Assembly: GCF_001514115.1 (NCBI RefSeq)
Contig: NZ_KQ948457.1
Span: forward strand, 125,829-189,828
Length of the DNA: 64,000 nucleotides
Direction: 5' to 3'
Source: Streptomyces olivochromogenes
Lineage (GTDB): Bacteria > Actinomycetota > Actinomycetes > Streptomycetales > Streptomycetaceae
Part shown: positions 57,694 to 64,000 of the stretch, piece after piece
How the letters are laid out: the number at the start of each line of letters is the position of its first letter
Numbering within the stretch: position 1 is the stretch's first letter
The notes under the pieces: model-generated
What the model was told of the DNA's origin: nothing
The model's input: the letters and a program-made list of their open reading frames with translations, nothing else
The model's database searches: none
Translations under genes and position numbers: made by a program

Positions 57694-59628
57694 TCAGTTC
57701 TCGCAGGTCGTACGGCCTTCGCGCGCGTGACAGGCGAGCGCCGCGAAGCCGCCGTCCGCCACGACCGGCAGGGCCAGCGTGCCGCCGCCCCGGACGACGT
57801 GCGTCTCGCGCACCAGGCCCGACGGCCCGTCCGTCAGGGTCTCCACCAGCCAGCGGCCCGCGCCCAGCCGCAGCGGCACGTCGACCGTGCGGGCCGCGCC
57901 CGTGAACGTGCCGCCGATGAACCACCGGCCGTCGGCGGCGCGCCGGGCGAGGACCGCCGAGCGGCCCGGATCGCCGGTCAGCAGCCGGGTCTCCTCCCAG
58001 CGGGCGGGAAGCTGCTCCAGATAGCGGCGGGCCTCGGGCCGCGCGTCGTACGACTCCGGGGTGCCGGAGAGGTTCTGGATCCCGGACTCGTACAGGACGC
58101 TCAGGCCCAGCTCACCCGCGTCCGAGGCGACGTTCGGGCGGTACGGGCGATGGAAGGCGCCCGGGGTGAAGTCCATGGAGCCGATGACATTGCGGGTGAA
58201 GGGGAGCGAGGCCAGCTGCTCCGCCGTGTTGTTGCGCTTCTCCTCGCCGCCGACGCCCTCCATCGACATGACCTGCGGCCAGGTGCGCTGGATGCCCTTG
58301 GGGATCGTCGAGCCGTGGAAGTTCACCATGAGGTGGTGGCGGGCCGTGGACTCCAGCACGTCGTCGTACCAGCGCATCCGCTCCTGGGACTCCGAGTCCA
58401 TGAAGTCGATCTTCACGCCCTTGACGCCCCAACGCGCCAGCGTGGAGAGCCACTTCTCGCGCTCGACGGGATCGGTCAGCAGGCTGTAGTGCAGCCAGAC
58501 GTGGATGCCCACGCCCTTGGCCGCCGCGTGGCGCACCAGCTCCGGCATCCAGCTGTCCGTCTGCCACTGCGGATCGATCACCTCCCACTCGCCGGTCTTG
58601 TAGTACCAGCCCGCGTCCACCACTTCGTACGGCCAACCGCGCTCGGCCGCGTAGTCCACGTACTTCTCCTGCGCGGCCAGGCTCTGCCCCGCCTCCTTGC
58701 CGCCCGCCAGCCAGGTCCACAGCGCCGGGCCCGGCTTGATCCAGGAGGTGTCGCGGACCCGGGACGCCGGGGCGAGATCGTCGACGAAGGTCGACTCGGT
58801 GACGGTCGCGAGATCACCGGCGACGATCGTGCGCCAGGGGGTGGTGAGCGGGCCGGTCGTCAGGACCGGCTCGTCGTTCCAGAGGCTCAGCCCGTACGTC
58901 GACGAGTCCGCGGTGTGTGTCAGGTGGGCCCCCGCGTAGGTGCCGTTGACGTCCGACTCGGCGATCAGGGCGTAGTCGCCGTCACCGGCGGCGCCGCTGC
59001 CCCCGCCCGTCCTGAACAGGCCCTGCATCATGTACGCGCCCGCCGGCGCCGCCGCCGCGGAGTCGTAGCGGGTGAAGCGGAGCTCGTTGTCGGCGCGGTA
59101 GCCGCCGAGGAGGGCGTTCGCACCGGTGGGGAGGGTGAAGGCGGAGGCCTCGCGCAGTACGTTGCCGTGGTTTCGCGGCAGGACGTAGCGGTAGGCGACG
59201 CCGTCACGGGCGACCCGTGTCACCAGGTCGAGCCGGGCGCCGTCGGCGGTGCGGAAGCGGAAGCGGGCCTCGGTCATGCGGGCCACGCGGTCGCGGGACT
59301 TGCCGGTCGGGCTCGTGTAGTGCTCGGTGACCGTGCGCTCGGAGCGTCCGGTGAGGGTCAACCCCCGGGAGAAGTCGGTCTGTTCGGTGACCAGTCCGAG
59401 GGGAGAGGGCTCCAGGACCGTTCTGCCCTCGCGTCTCACGGCGAGCGTGGGATGTCCGTCGGTCCGATCGAGTGCGACGACCGCCGTCGGGGAGCCGTGC
59501 GGACCCTTCACCTCCCAGGCGGCCCGCGCCGTCCCCTCGGCGCGGGCGGGGAGCGCCGCCACCGCCGTGGCGAGCAGGGCGGAACAGAGCGTCAACACGA
59601 TGGTGCGGGCCCGTAACTGGACCGACAT
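57694..59628 (-). CDS. Glycoside hydrolase family 97, secreted
   Basis: A 644-residue secreted glycosidase. The Sec signal (about 1-30) ends near ALPARAEG. An N-terminal super-beta-sandwich (about 35-285) is followed by the GH97 barrel (about 295-560), with TWLAGGKEAGQS, VDAGWYYKTGEWEV, and KIDFMDSESQE. In retaining GH97 enzymes the nucleophile is an Asp on this KIDF strand, so D408 is the likely nucleophile and the enzyme is more probably an alpha-galactosidase-type retaining member than the inverting SusB type. MSMEGVGGEEKRNN is another family mark. ATG 59628 has AAGGAGG upstream. No sugar transporter is adjacent. Confidence 0.88.
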   Translation of the reverse strand: MSVQLRARTIVLTLCSALLATAVAALPARAEGTARAAWEVKGPHGSPTAVVALDRTDGHPTLAVRREGRTVLEPSPLGLVTEQTDFSRGLTLTGRSERTVTEHYTSPTGKSRDRVARMTEARFRFRTADGARLDLVTRVARDGVAYRYVLPRNHGNVLREASAFTLPTGANALLGGYRADNELRFTRYDSAAAAPAGAYMMQGLFRTGGGSGAAGDGDYALIAESDVNGTYAGAHLTHTADSSTYGLSLWNDEPVLTTGPLTTPWRTIVAGDLATVTESTFVDDLAPASRVRDTSWIKPGPALWTWLAGGKEAGQSLAAQEKYVDYAAERGWPYEVVDAGWYYKTGEWEVIDPQWQTDSWMPELVRHAAAKGVGIHVWLHYSLLTDPVEREKWLSTLARWGVKGVKIDFMDSESQERMRWYDDVLESTARHHLMVNFHGSTIPKGIQRTWPQVMSMEGVGGEEKRNNTAEQLASLPFTRNVIGSMDFTPGAFHRPYRPNVASDAGELGLSVLYESGIQNLSGTPESYDARPEARRYLEQLPARWEETRLLTGDPGRSAVLARRAADGRWFIGGTFTGAARTVDVPLRLGAGRWLVETLTDGPSGLVRETHVVRGGGTLALPVVADGGFAALACHAREGRTTCEN

Positions 59629-59678
59629 CAGGAACCCTCCTTCTCGCAGTCATCACCTGTAGTCATCCGATGATTGTG

Positions 59679-59707
59679 AGAGTGAAGGGGCGCAATGGGC
59701 CTGTCAA
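59679..59707 (-). promoter_or_regulatory. Promoter for GH97 gene
   Basis: On the minus strand TTGACA (59707-59702) and CACTCT (59684-59679) are separated by 17 nt. Downstream the sequence GATGACT occurs twice in direct repeat (within about 59648-59668), a possible regulator site in the untranslated leader. Confidence 0.5.
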
Positions 59708-59733
59708 GGCGTCCGACCGCATCAGAGATAGGA

Positions 59734-60690
59734 TCAATTCTCGTCGGCGCCCCTGACCTCTTCCGCCACCCGCGCCAGCGCCCCCCGCAGCCACCGGTGC
59801 GCCGGATCCGTGTCCAGCCGTACGTGCCATGCCTGGCCCGACGAGAACCTAGGGAGGTCCAGCGGAACCTCCAGCACCGCCAGCGGCATCCAGCGCGCCG
59901 CCTCCCCCGCGACCTCGGCCGGGACGAGCGCCAGGGCGTCGGTGCGCAGGACGAAGAAGCAGGCCGCGCCGAAGGTGGGGGCCGTCGCCAGGACGTCGCG
60001 GCGCAGGCCGAGCCCGGCGAGGTGTTCGTCCACCACACTGTGCGCCCGGCCGCGCCGGGTCACCGTGATGTGCGGCAGCGCGGCGAACCGCTCCGGCGTC
60101 AGCGGCTCGCGCGTGAACTCCGCGCCGGCCCGCGCCACCGCCACCATCCGGTGTTCCCGCAGCGTCGAGGCGCGCACGTCGTGCGGCAGCGGATCCGGCA
60201 ACTCGCCGACGTCCAGGTCGACATGGGTGCGCAGATCCGCCGGGTCCTCCTCGCCCTCGGGCAGCAGCCGCAGCCGTACGCCGGGTGCCTCCCGGGCCAC
60301 CAGTTCCAGCAGCGGGGCGCCGAGGGACAGGGCGGCCCCGTCGTTGGCGCGGATTCTGAACTCCCTTCGCAGGGAGGAGAGTTCGACATCGGCCGGTGGT
60401 CGCAGCGCCGCCACCGCGCCCGCCAGCGCGGCCTGCACCCGAGGCTGCATCTCCCGCGCGCGGGGTGTCAGGGTCAGCCCCCGCCCCGACGGGACGAGGA
60501 GCGGGTCGCCGACCACCCGGCGCAGCCGGCCCAGGGTGCGGCTCATCGCCGAGGGGGAGACGTTCAGTTCGGCCGCCGCGCCCGCCACGCTGCCCGCGCG
60601 CAGCAGGGCGTCGAGGGCGGGCAGGAGGTTCATGTCGGGGAGGGGAGCGGTCAGCCCGGACCCGGACGACGCATGCGCTGATTGCTGCAT
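59734..60690 (-). CDS. LysR family transcriptional regulator
   Basis: A 318-residue LysR protein. The HTH is at about 20-78 (MNLLPALDALLRAGSVAGAA, LNVSPSAMSRTLGRLRRVVG), followed by the periplasmic-binding-protein-like effector domain. ATG 60690 is preceded by TAGCCT and 8 nt on its strand, which looks leaderless; ATG 60633 would cut into the first HTH helix. It is divergent from a DHA2-type MFS gene over a 66-bp gap with inverted repeats, so it probably regulates the transporter. Confidence 0.9.
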   Translation of the reverse strand: MQQSAHASSGSGLTAPLPDMNLLPALDALLRAGSVAGAAAELNVSPSAMSRTLGRLRRVVGDPLLVPSGRGLTLTPRAREMQPRVQAALAGAVAALRPPADVELSSLRREFRIRANDGAALSLGAPLLELVAREAPGVRLRLLPEGEEDPADLRTHVDLDVGELPDPLPHDVRASTLREHRMVAVARAGAEFTREPLTPERFAALPHITVTRRGRAHSVVDEHLAGLGLRRDVLATAPTFGAACFFVLRTDALALVPAEVAGEAARWMPLAVLEVPLDLPRFSSGQAWHVRLDTDPAHRWLRGALARVAEEVRGADEN

Positions 60691-60735
60691 GAGGCGCAAG
60701 GCTACGTGAAGCAATCGGACCTTGTGTGCAGCAAT
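60680..60735. promoter_or_regulatory. LysR-type operator cluster with ATTGCT half-sites
   Basis: GATTGCT (60680-60686) and AGCAATC (60710-60716) are inverted 7-bp arms. ATTGCTGCA (60681-60689) and TGCAGCAAT (60727-60735) are inverted 9-bp arms. The three half-sites surround the start of lysR and the upstream region of the MFS gene. Confidence 0.55.
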
Positions 60736-60756
60736 GGGTGCCCCGAACCTGGACCC

Positions 60757-62199
60757 ATGACGGATTCTCAGCCGCGCGGCACCGCGACCGCGCTCCTCGT
60801 CGCGGGCTGCTTCTTCATGGAGATGCTGGACGGCACGATCGTGTCGACCGCGGCTCCGCAGATAGCCCGGGACCTGCACACCGCCCCCACTTCCGTGGGC
60901 CTGGTCATCACCGCCTACCTCGTCACCCTCGCCGTCCTCATCCCCCTCTCCGGCTGGCTCACCGCGCGCTTCGGGCCGCGCCGGGTCTTCCTCGCCGCGA
61001 TCACGGTCTTCACCCTCGCCTCCCTGGCCTGCGCGTTCGCCCCGAACCTCGGCGTGCTCGTCGGCACCCGTGTGCTGCAGGGTGTCGGCGGCGCCATGAT
61101 GGTGCCGGTCGGACGGCTCGTCGTCCTGACCGGCACCGCCAAGCGGGAACTGCCGCGCATGGTCGCGTACATCGTGTGGCCCGGCCTCGTCGCCCCGGTG
61201 CTCGCGCCCCTGCTCGGGGGCCTGATCACCACGTACGCCTCCTGGCACTGGATCTTCCTGCTGAACGTGCCCCTCGGCGTGGTCGCCCTGCTCGTCGCGC
61301 GCCGCCTCATCGCACCGGCCCCGCGGGACGAGACACCCCCGCTGGACCTCGTCGGCACCCTGCTCACCTGTACCGGTCTCGCCGCCCTGACCTGGACCGC
61401 GCACCTGCTCTCCGCCCCGACCGGAGGTGCTCCGGCGCGGACGGTGGCGGCCGGCGCGATCGCCGCCGTGGCGCTCACCGCGGCCGTACGGCATCTGCTG
61501 CGCACCCCGCAACCGCTGGTCAACCTGCGCACCCTGGACGTCCAGTCCTTCCGCGCGTCGGCGCTCGACGGCTCGCTCTACATGGCGGTCGTCGCCGCCC
61601 TGCCCTTCCTCCTTCCGCTGCTCTTCCAGGAGGTGTTCGGCTGGAGCGCGGTGAAGTCGGGCGCGGTGGTGCTGTTCGTCTTCGTCGGGAACATCGGGGT
61701 CAAGCCCGCGACGACGTATCTGATCAACCGCTTCGGCTTCCGTCCGCTGCTGATCGTCTCCACGCTCGGGCTCGCGGTCACCACCGCGGCCTGCGCGCTG
61801 TTCACGCGGGGGACACCGGTCGCGGTGATCGCGGTCGTCGCGGTGCTCTCCGGTGTCGCCCGTTCGGTCGGCCTCAGTGGCTACGCGACCATCGCCTTCA
61901 GCGAGACCCCGCCGGAGCGGCTGCGCGACGCCAACGCCCTCTTCGCGACCTCTCACCAACTGGCCGCGGGACTCGGCGTGGCCGTCACCGCCGTCGCGCT
62001 GCGCGGGGGCGCGGCGCTGACGGACGGCACGCGCTCGGCGTATGCCGTCGCGTTCGTGGTTCTCGGCGTGCTGTGTCTCGTTCCGACGGCGGGCGCCCTG
62101 CGGCTGCACCCGGCGGCGGGCGATGCCGCGCGCACTGTTGTCCCAGCTCAGGGCCGTGTGACCCAATCGACCGTCTCAGATAGTAGGAAGTCCGACTAA
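60757..62199 (+). CDS. MFS transporter, DHA2 drug efflux type
   Basis: A 480-residue multidrug transporter with about 13-14 helices. It begins TALLVAGCFFMEMLDGTIVS, with the D1-type motif LDGTIVSTAAPQIARDL, motif A LSGWLTARFGPRRVFL, and RVLQGVGGAMMVPVGRLVVL. Motif C lies near GLVAPVLAPLLGG. The ATG at 60757 sits before the first helix; upstream in-frame sequence overlaps the lysR control region. It is probably regulated by the divergent LysR protein. Substrate unknown. Confidence 0.9.
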   Translation: MTDSQPRGTATALLVAGCFFMEMLDGTIVSTAAPQIARDLHTAPTSVGLVITAYLVTLAVLIPLSGWLTARFGPRRVFLAAITVFTLASLACAFAPNLGVLVGTRVLQGVGGAMMVPVGRLVVLTGTAKRELPRMVAYIVWPGLVAPVLAPLLGGLITTYASWHWIFLLNVPLGVVALLVARRLIAPAPRDETPPLDLVGTLLTCTGLAALTWTAHLLSAPTGGAPARTVAAGAIAAVALTAAVRHLLRTPQPLVNLRTLDVQSFRASALDGSLYMAVVAALPFLLPLLFQEVFGWSAVKSGAVVLFVFVGNIGVKPATTYLINRFGFRPLLIVSTLGLAVTTAACALFTRGTPVAVIAVVAVLSGVARSVGLSGYATIAFSETPPERLRDANALFATSHQLAAGLGVAVTAVALRGGAALTDGTRSAYAVAFVVLGVLCLVPTAGALRLHPAAGDAARTVVPAQGRVTQSTVSDSRKSD

Positions 62200-62268
62200 C
62201 TGTGGAGACAGATGCCCCTTCCTCGCTTAGTTTTGTAGGAGCCGAACGTCTCGCTAGACCAAGCGAAT

Positions 62269-62335
62269 GGCGGTCGTGAGCCGGAGCCCCTGGCAGGCAA
62301 CCCCTGCGGCACCGCTCCCCGGCCAAGGCCCCGCC
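62269..62335 (+). ncRNA. Candidate structured leader RNA, SAM-riboswitch-like
   Basis: The 235-bp gap before the 42-residue gene folds into nested helices: GGCGG (62269-62273) with CCGCC (62331-62335), GCCGGAG (62280-62286) with CTCCCCGGC (62315-62323), and GCAGG (62293-62297) with CCTGC (62303-62307). The unpaired or loop motifs GGCAACC (62296-62302) and CCAAGG (62323-62328) recall the SAM-I/SAM-IV family core. I cannot confirm a family match by eye. A terminator or start-site switch downstream is not obvious. Confidence 0.35.
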
Positions 62336-62434
62336 CACGCCCTTAAGGCAGTGGGGGAGTCTCGTATCCCTCCCTCATCGCACTTCCGGTGGTCCGTTCC
62401 GGGCCGCTTTCCGGAGGCAAGGAGTCGATCCATC

Positions 62435-62563
62435 ATGGCCGAGACGATTGTCCGCCGAGTCCGCCACGTGTCCCGCACCAGCGAGTCCGACCGCAAGAAC
62501 GCGGCCGCCGCCCTCCAGCGCGCCCTCGACCGCAGGGACAACGGCGGCGAGACGGGTCACTGA
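62435..62563 (+). CDS. 42-residue basic small protein
   Basis: ATG at 62435 follows CAAGGAG by 10 nt and opens 42 codons ending in TGA at 62563. The product is hydrophilic and helix-prone (AETIVRRVRHVSRTSESDRK, then NAAAALQRALDRRDNGGE). It has no membrane segment and no domain I recognise, though short proteins like this occur across Streptomyces. It is preceded by a long, apparently structured leader and closed by a strong hairpin, which supports its being a real, separately regulated gene. Confidence 0.65.
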   Translation: MAETIVRRVRHVSRTSESDRKNAAAALQRALDRRDNGGETGH

Positions 62564-62607
62564 CCCGCCCGCACCACACCACCCTCGTACCGGGAGCCGC
62601 ACCCGCA

Positions 62608-62647
62608 CGGGGTGCGGCGCGGGGTCCACGCCCCGCGCCGCACCCCG
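62608..62647. terminator. 17-bp hairpin between convergent genes
   Basis: Arms 62608-62624 and 62631-62647 pair perfectly (CGGGGTGCGGCGCGGGG and complement), loop TCCACG. Serves the small gene and the phosphatase gene. Confidence 0.8.
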
Positions 62648-62671
62648 GAGTGCTCGGCCGTCGCCGTGTGC

Positions 62672-64000
62672 TCAGCGACCGCGCCGCACCTCGAAGTGGT
62701 CGATGCGCCTGCCGCTCTCCGCGAGTGCCGACACCTTGAGCCGGGGCGCCGTGCCCGCCTCCGCCTCCACCGAGAGGAAGGAGAAGCCGGCGTACCGCAC
62801 CCGGGACCACTCCACCGTCTCCCGCTGCTGGTCCTGCGACTTGGTCCAGTGGAAGCTGCTCACGGACTCGTGGCGGCCGACGTGCCCCTCGTAGCTGTCC
62901 TTCACGCCCGACGGGAAGCCGTACAGATCCTTGCCGCCGCCGCCCGCGGTGACGTAGACGATCCCGTCCCGCGTCGGATCCGTCGAGCCGCCCACCGGCA
63001 CCGCACGGCCCACCGCACCCTTCTTGACGGCGTCCGTCCGCTCGTACACGTGGTTGTGCCCGTTGATCACCAGGTCCACCTGGTGCTTGGCGAACAGCGG
63101 CAGCCACGCCGCGCGCACCCCGCCGTCGGAGGCGTGCGCGGACGTCGAATAGGCGCAGTGGTGGAAGAAGACCACGATGAAGTCCACCGCCGCCGAGGAG
63201 CGCAGCTCGCCCAGCTTCCTGTCCAGCCACTTCGTCTGCTTCCCGCCCGTGTAGCCCTGGTTGGCGGGAATCTCGTACGACACGTCGTTCGCGTCCAGCG
63301 CCACGACGCCGACGTTGCCGTAGGTGAAGGAGTAGACGCCCGGTGCCGTCCGCGGGTCGAAGCCGCTGTCCGGGAGGGAGAAGCGGGCCGCCTGGCCGCC
63401 GTAGCCGTCCGGCGAGTACCAGGCCTCCATGTCGTGGTTGCCGGTCGTCACCATCCACGGCACCGACTTCGCCACCGGCTCGGTCTGCTTGAGGAACAGA
63501 TCCCAGTACCCGGGGTCGAACCCGTCCGACTTCTTGCCGCGCCCGGTCCCGTCCGCGTAGCAGATGTCACCCGCGTGGAGGTGGAAGGCGGGCTTCTGGC
63601 GCAGCAGCACCTTGTCGTTGGCGAGCGCGGCCGAGCTGACGCCCTGGTCGCCGAAGGCGGTGAACACGAACTTCTCCGGGTTCGCGGGCGCCGTACGGAA
63701 GGAGCCGACGGTCGACCTGTGCGCCGGTGAGGCCGGGTCGAAGCCGTCGTGGCCGACGCCGTAGTAGTACGTCGTGCCGGGCCGCAGACCGTCCAGGGCC
63801 GCGTGTACGTAGTACTGGTCCAGGGCCAGCCGCACGCCCGTGACCCCCGGCGTGTGCAGGGCGCGGACCTCGGCCGCGATCTTCCGGCTCAGCTGTCCGG
63901 GATGTGTGCCCACCCGCAGATACGGCCTCCGGACCGCGAGCGGCACCTGCCAGGAGACCCGCATCTGGGTCTTCGGGTCGGCGCCGAAGGCGAGGTGGCG
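62672..64000 (-). CDS. Purple acid phosphatase family metallophosphoesterase (5' end beyond window)
   Basis: 442 residues are visible, open at the right edge, so the N-terminus and signal are missing. A fibronectin-like purple acid phosphatase N-domain (RHLAFGADPKTQMRVSWQVP, later GLRPGTTYYYGVGHDG) precedes the dinuclear metal domain. Metal motifs are in order: FGDQG, GDICYADG, GNHDME, VVFFHHCAYS and NGHNHVYER. The C-terminus VSALAESGRRIDHFEV is also typical. It would hydrolyse phosphate esters outside the cell. Such genes are often under PhoP phosphate control, but the promoter is not in the window. Confidence 0.92.
   Translation of the reverse strand, partial: RHLAFGADPKTQMRVSWQVPLAVRRPYLRVGTHPGQLSRKIAAEVRALHTPGVTGVRLALDQYYVHAALDGLRPGTTYYYGVGHDGFDPASPAHRSTVGSFRTAPANPEKFVFTAFGDQGVSSAALANDKVLLRQKPAFHLHAGDICYADGTGRGKKSDGFDPGYWDLFLKQTEPVAKSVPWMVTTGNHDMEAWYSPDGYGGQAARFSLPDSGFDPRTAPGVYSFTYGNVGVVALDANDVSYEIPANQGYTGGKQTKWLDRKLGELRSSAAVDFIVVFFHHCAYSTSAHASDGGVRAAWLPLFAKHQVDLVINGHNHVYERTDAVKKGAVGRAVPVGGSTDPTRDGIVYVTAGGGGKDLYGFPSGVKDSYEGHVGRHESVSSFHWTKSQDQQRETVEWSRVRYAGFSFLSVEAEAGTAPRLKVSALAESGRRIDHFEVRRGR

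Noticed and set aside
59734..62166. 810-codon minus-strand frame covering lysR and the MFS gene
   Set aside because: Only the part up to 60690 is LysR; the extension is the antisense of the MFS gene.

Overview
The window reads as chromosomal Streptomyces DNA. It is very GC-rich, with strong third-position GC in the coding frames, GTG/TTG starts, leaderless-looking promoters (TAnnnT 6-8 nt before ATG) and the dispersed GC-rich intergenic palindromes usual in that genus. Gene order (cysteine desulfurase, mnmA, ligA, GGDEF-EAL protein, gatCAB, LAL-type LuxR regulator, GGDEF-EAL protein, ilvBNC, serA, proline catabolism) matches what I remember of the S. coelicolor SCO5486-SCO5520 neighbourhood. 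This is core housekeeping sequence with accessory genes interspersed. I see no rRNA, tRNA, insertion sequence, prophage, CRISPR array or large biosynthetic cluster.

Layout. 1-5.8 kb: a membrane-anchored esterase cut by the left edge, a thioesterase-like protein, a DinB-like protein, a WYL regulator, a lipoprotein, and a TetR gene divergent from two small membrane-protein genes across a 34-bp inverted-repeat operator candidate. 5.9-11.4 kb: cysteine desulfurase and MnmA (tRNA 2-thiouridine synthesis), separated by a Tat-exported multicopper oxidase and an N-acetylmuramoyl-L-alanine amidase on the other strand, then a DUF427 protein. 11.4-18.4 kb: LOG-like protein, SDR, methionine synthase-like protein, ligA and an RmdB-type c-di-GMP enzyme. 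18.6-22.2 kb: gatC-gatA-small membrane gene-gatB. 22.4-29.8 kb: MMPL transporter, GNAT, membrane protein, small basic protein, LAL-type LuxR regulator and an orphan RelE/ParE-like protein. 29.8-36.5 kb: PQQ-type sugar dehydrogenase lipoprotein, aldo/keto reductase, 2-hydroxyacid dehydrogenase and a second GGDEF-EAL protein whose EAL domain is degenerate. 36.5-42.3 kb: ilvBNC, preceded by a leader peptide and attenuator terminator, then serA. 42.3-53.5 kb: a second LAL regulator, a repeat-filled 636-bp gap, MFS/TetR pair, MFS/MocR pair, a YcaQ-like DNA glycosylase and a PucR regulator. 53.7-56.3 kb: proline dehydrogenase and P5C dehydrogenase. 56.4-64 kb: a prolyl-aminopeptidase-like hydrolase, DUF5988, GH97 glycosidase, LysR/MFS pair, a possible structured leader RNA before a 42-residue gene, and a purple acid phosphatase cut by the right edge.

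How genes work together. Cysteine desulfurase can supply sulfur to MnmA. GatCAB makes Gln-tRNA(Gln)/Asn-tRNA(Asn) by transamidation. IlvBNC carries out shared steps of Ile/Val/Leu synthesis and SerA the first step of serine synthesis. PruB and PruA take proline to glutamate, probably under the adjacent PucR regulator. The two GGDEF-EAL proteins have different predicted activities: all EAL catalytic residues are present in the first, and only the GGDEF domain looks intact in the second.

The observations most worth follow-up are the ilv attenuator with rare branched-chain codons, the SAM-riboswitch-like leader before the 42-aa gene, the small membrane operon with its TetR palindrome, the degenerate EAL protein, and the 89-bp tandem repeat array. 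No clearly new multi-gene system stands out.
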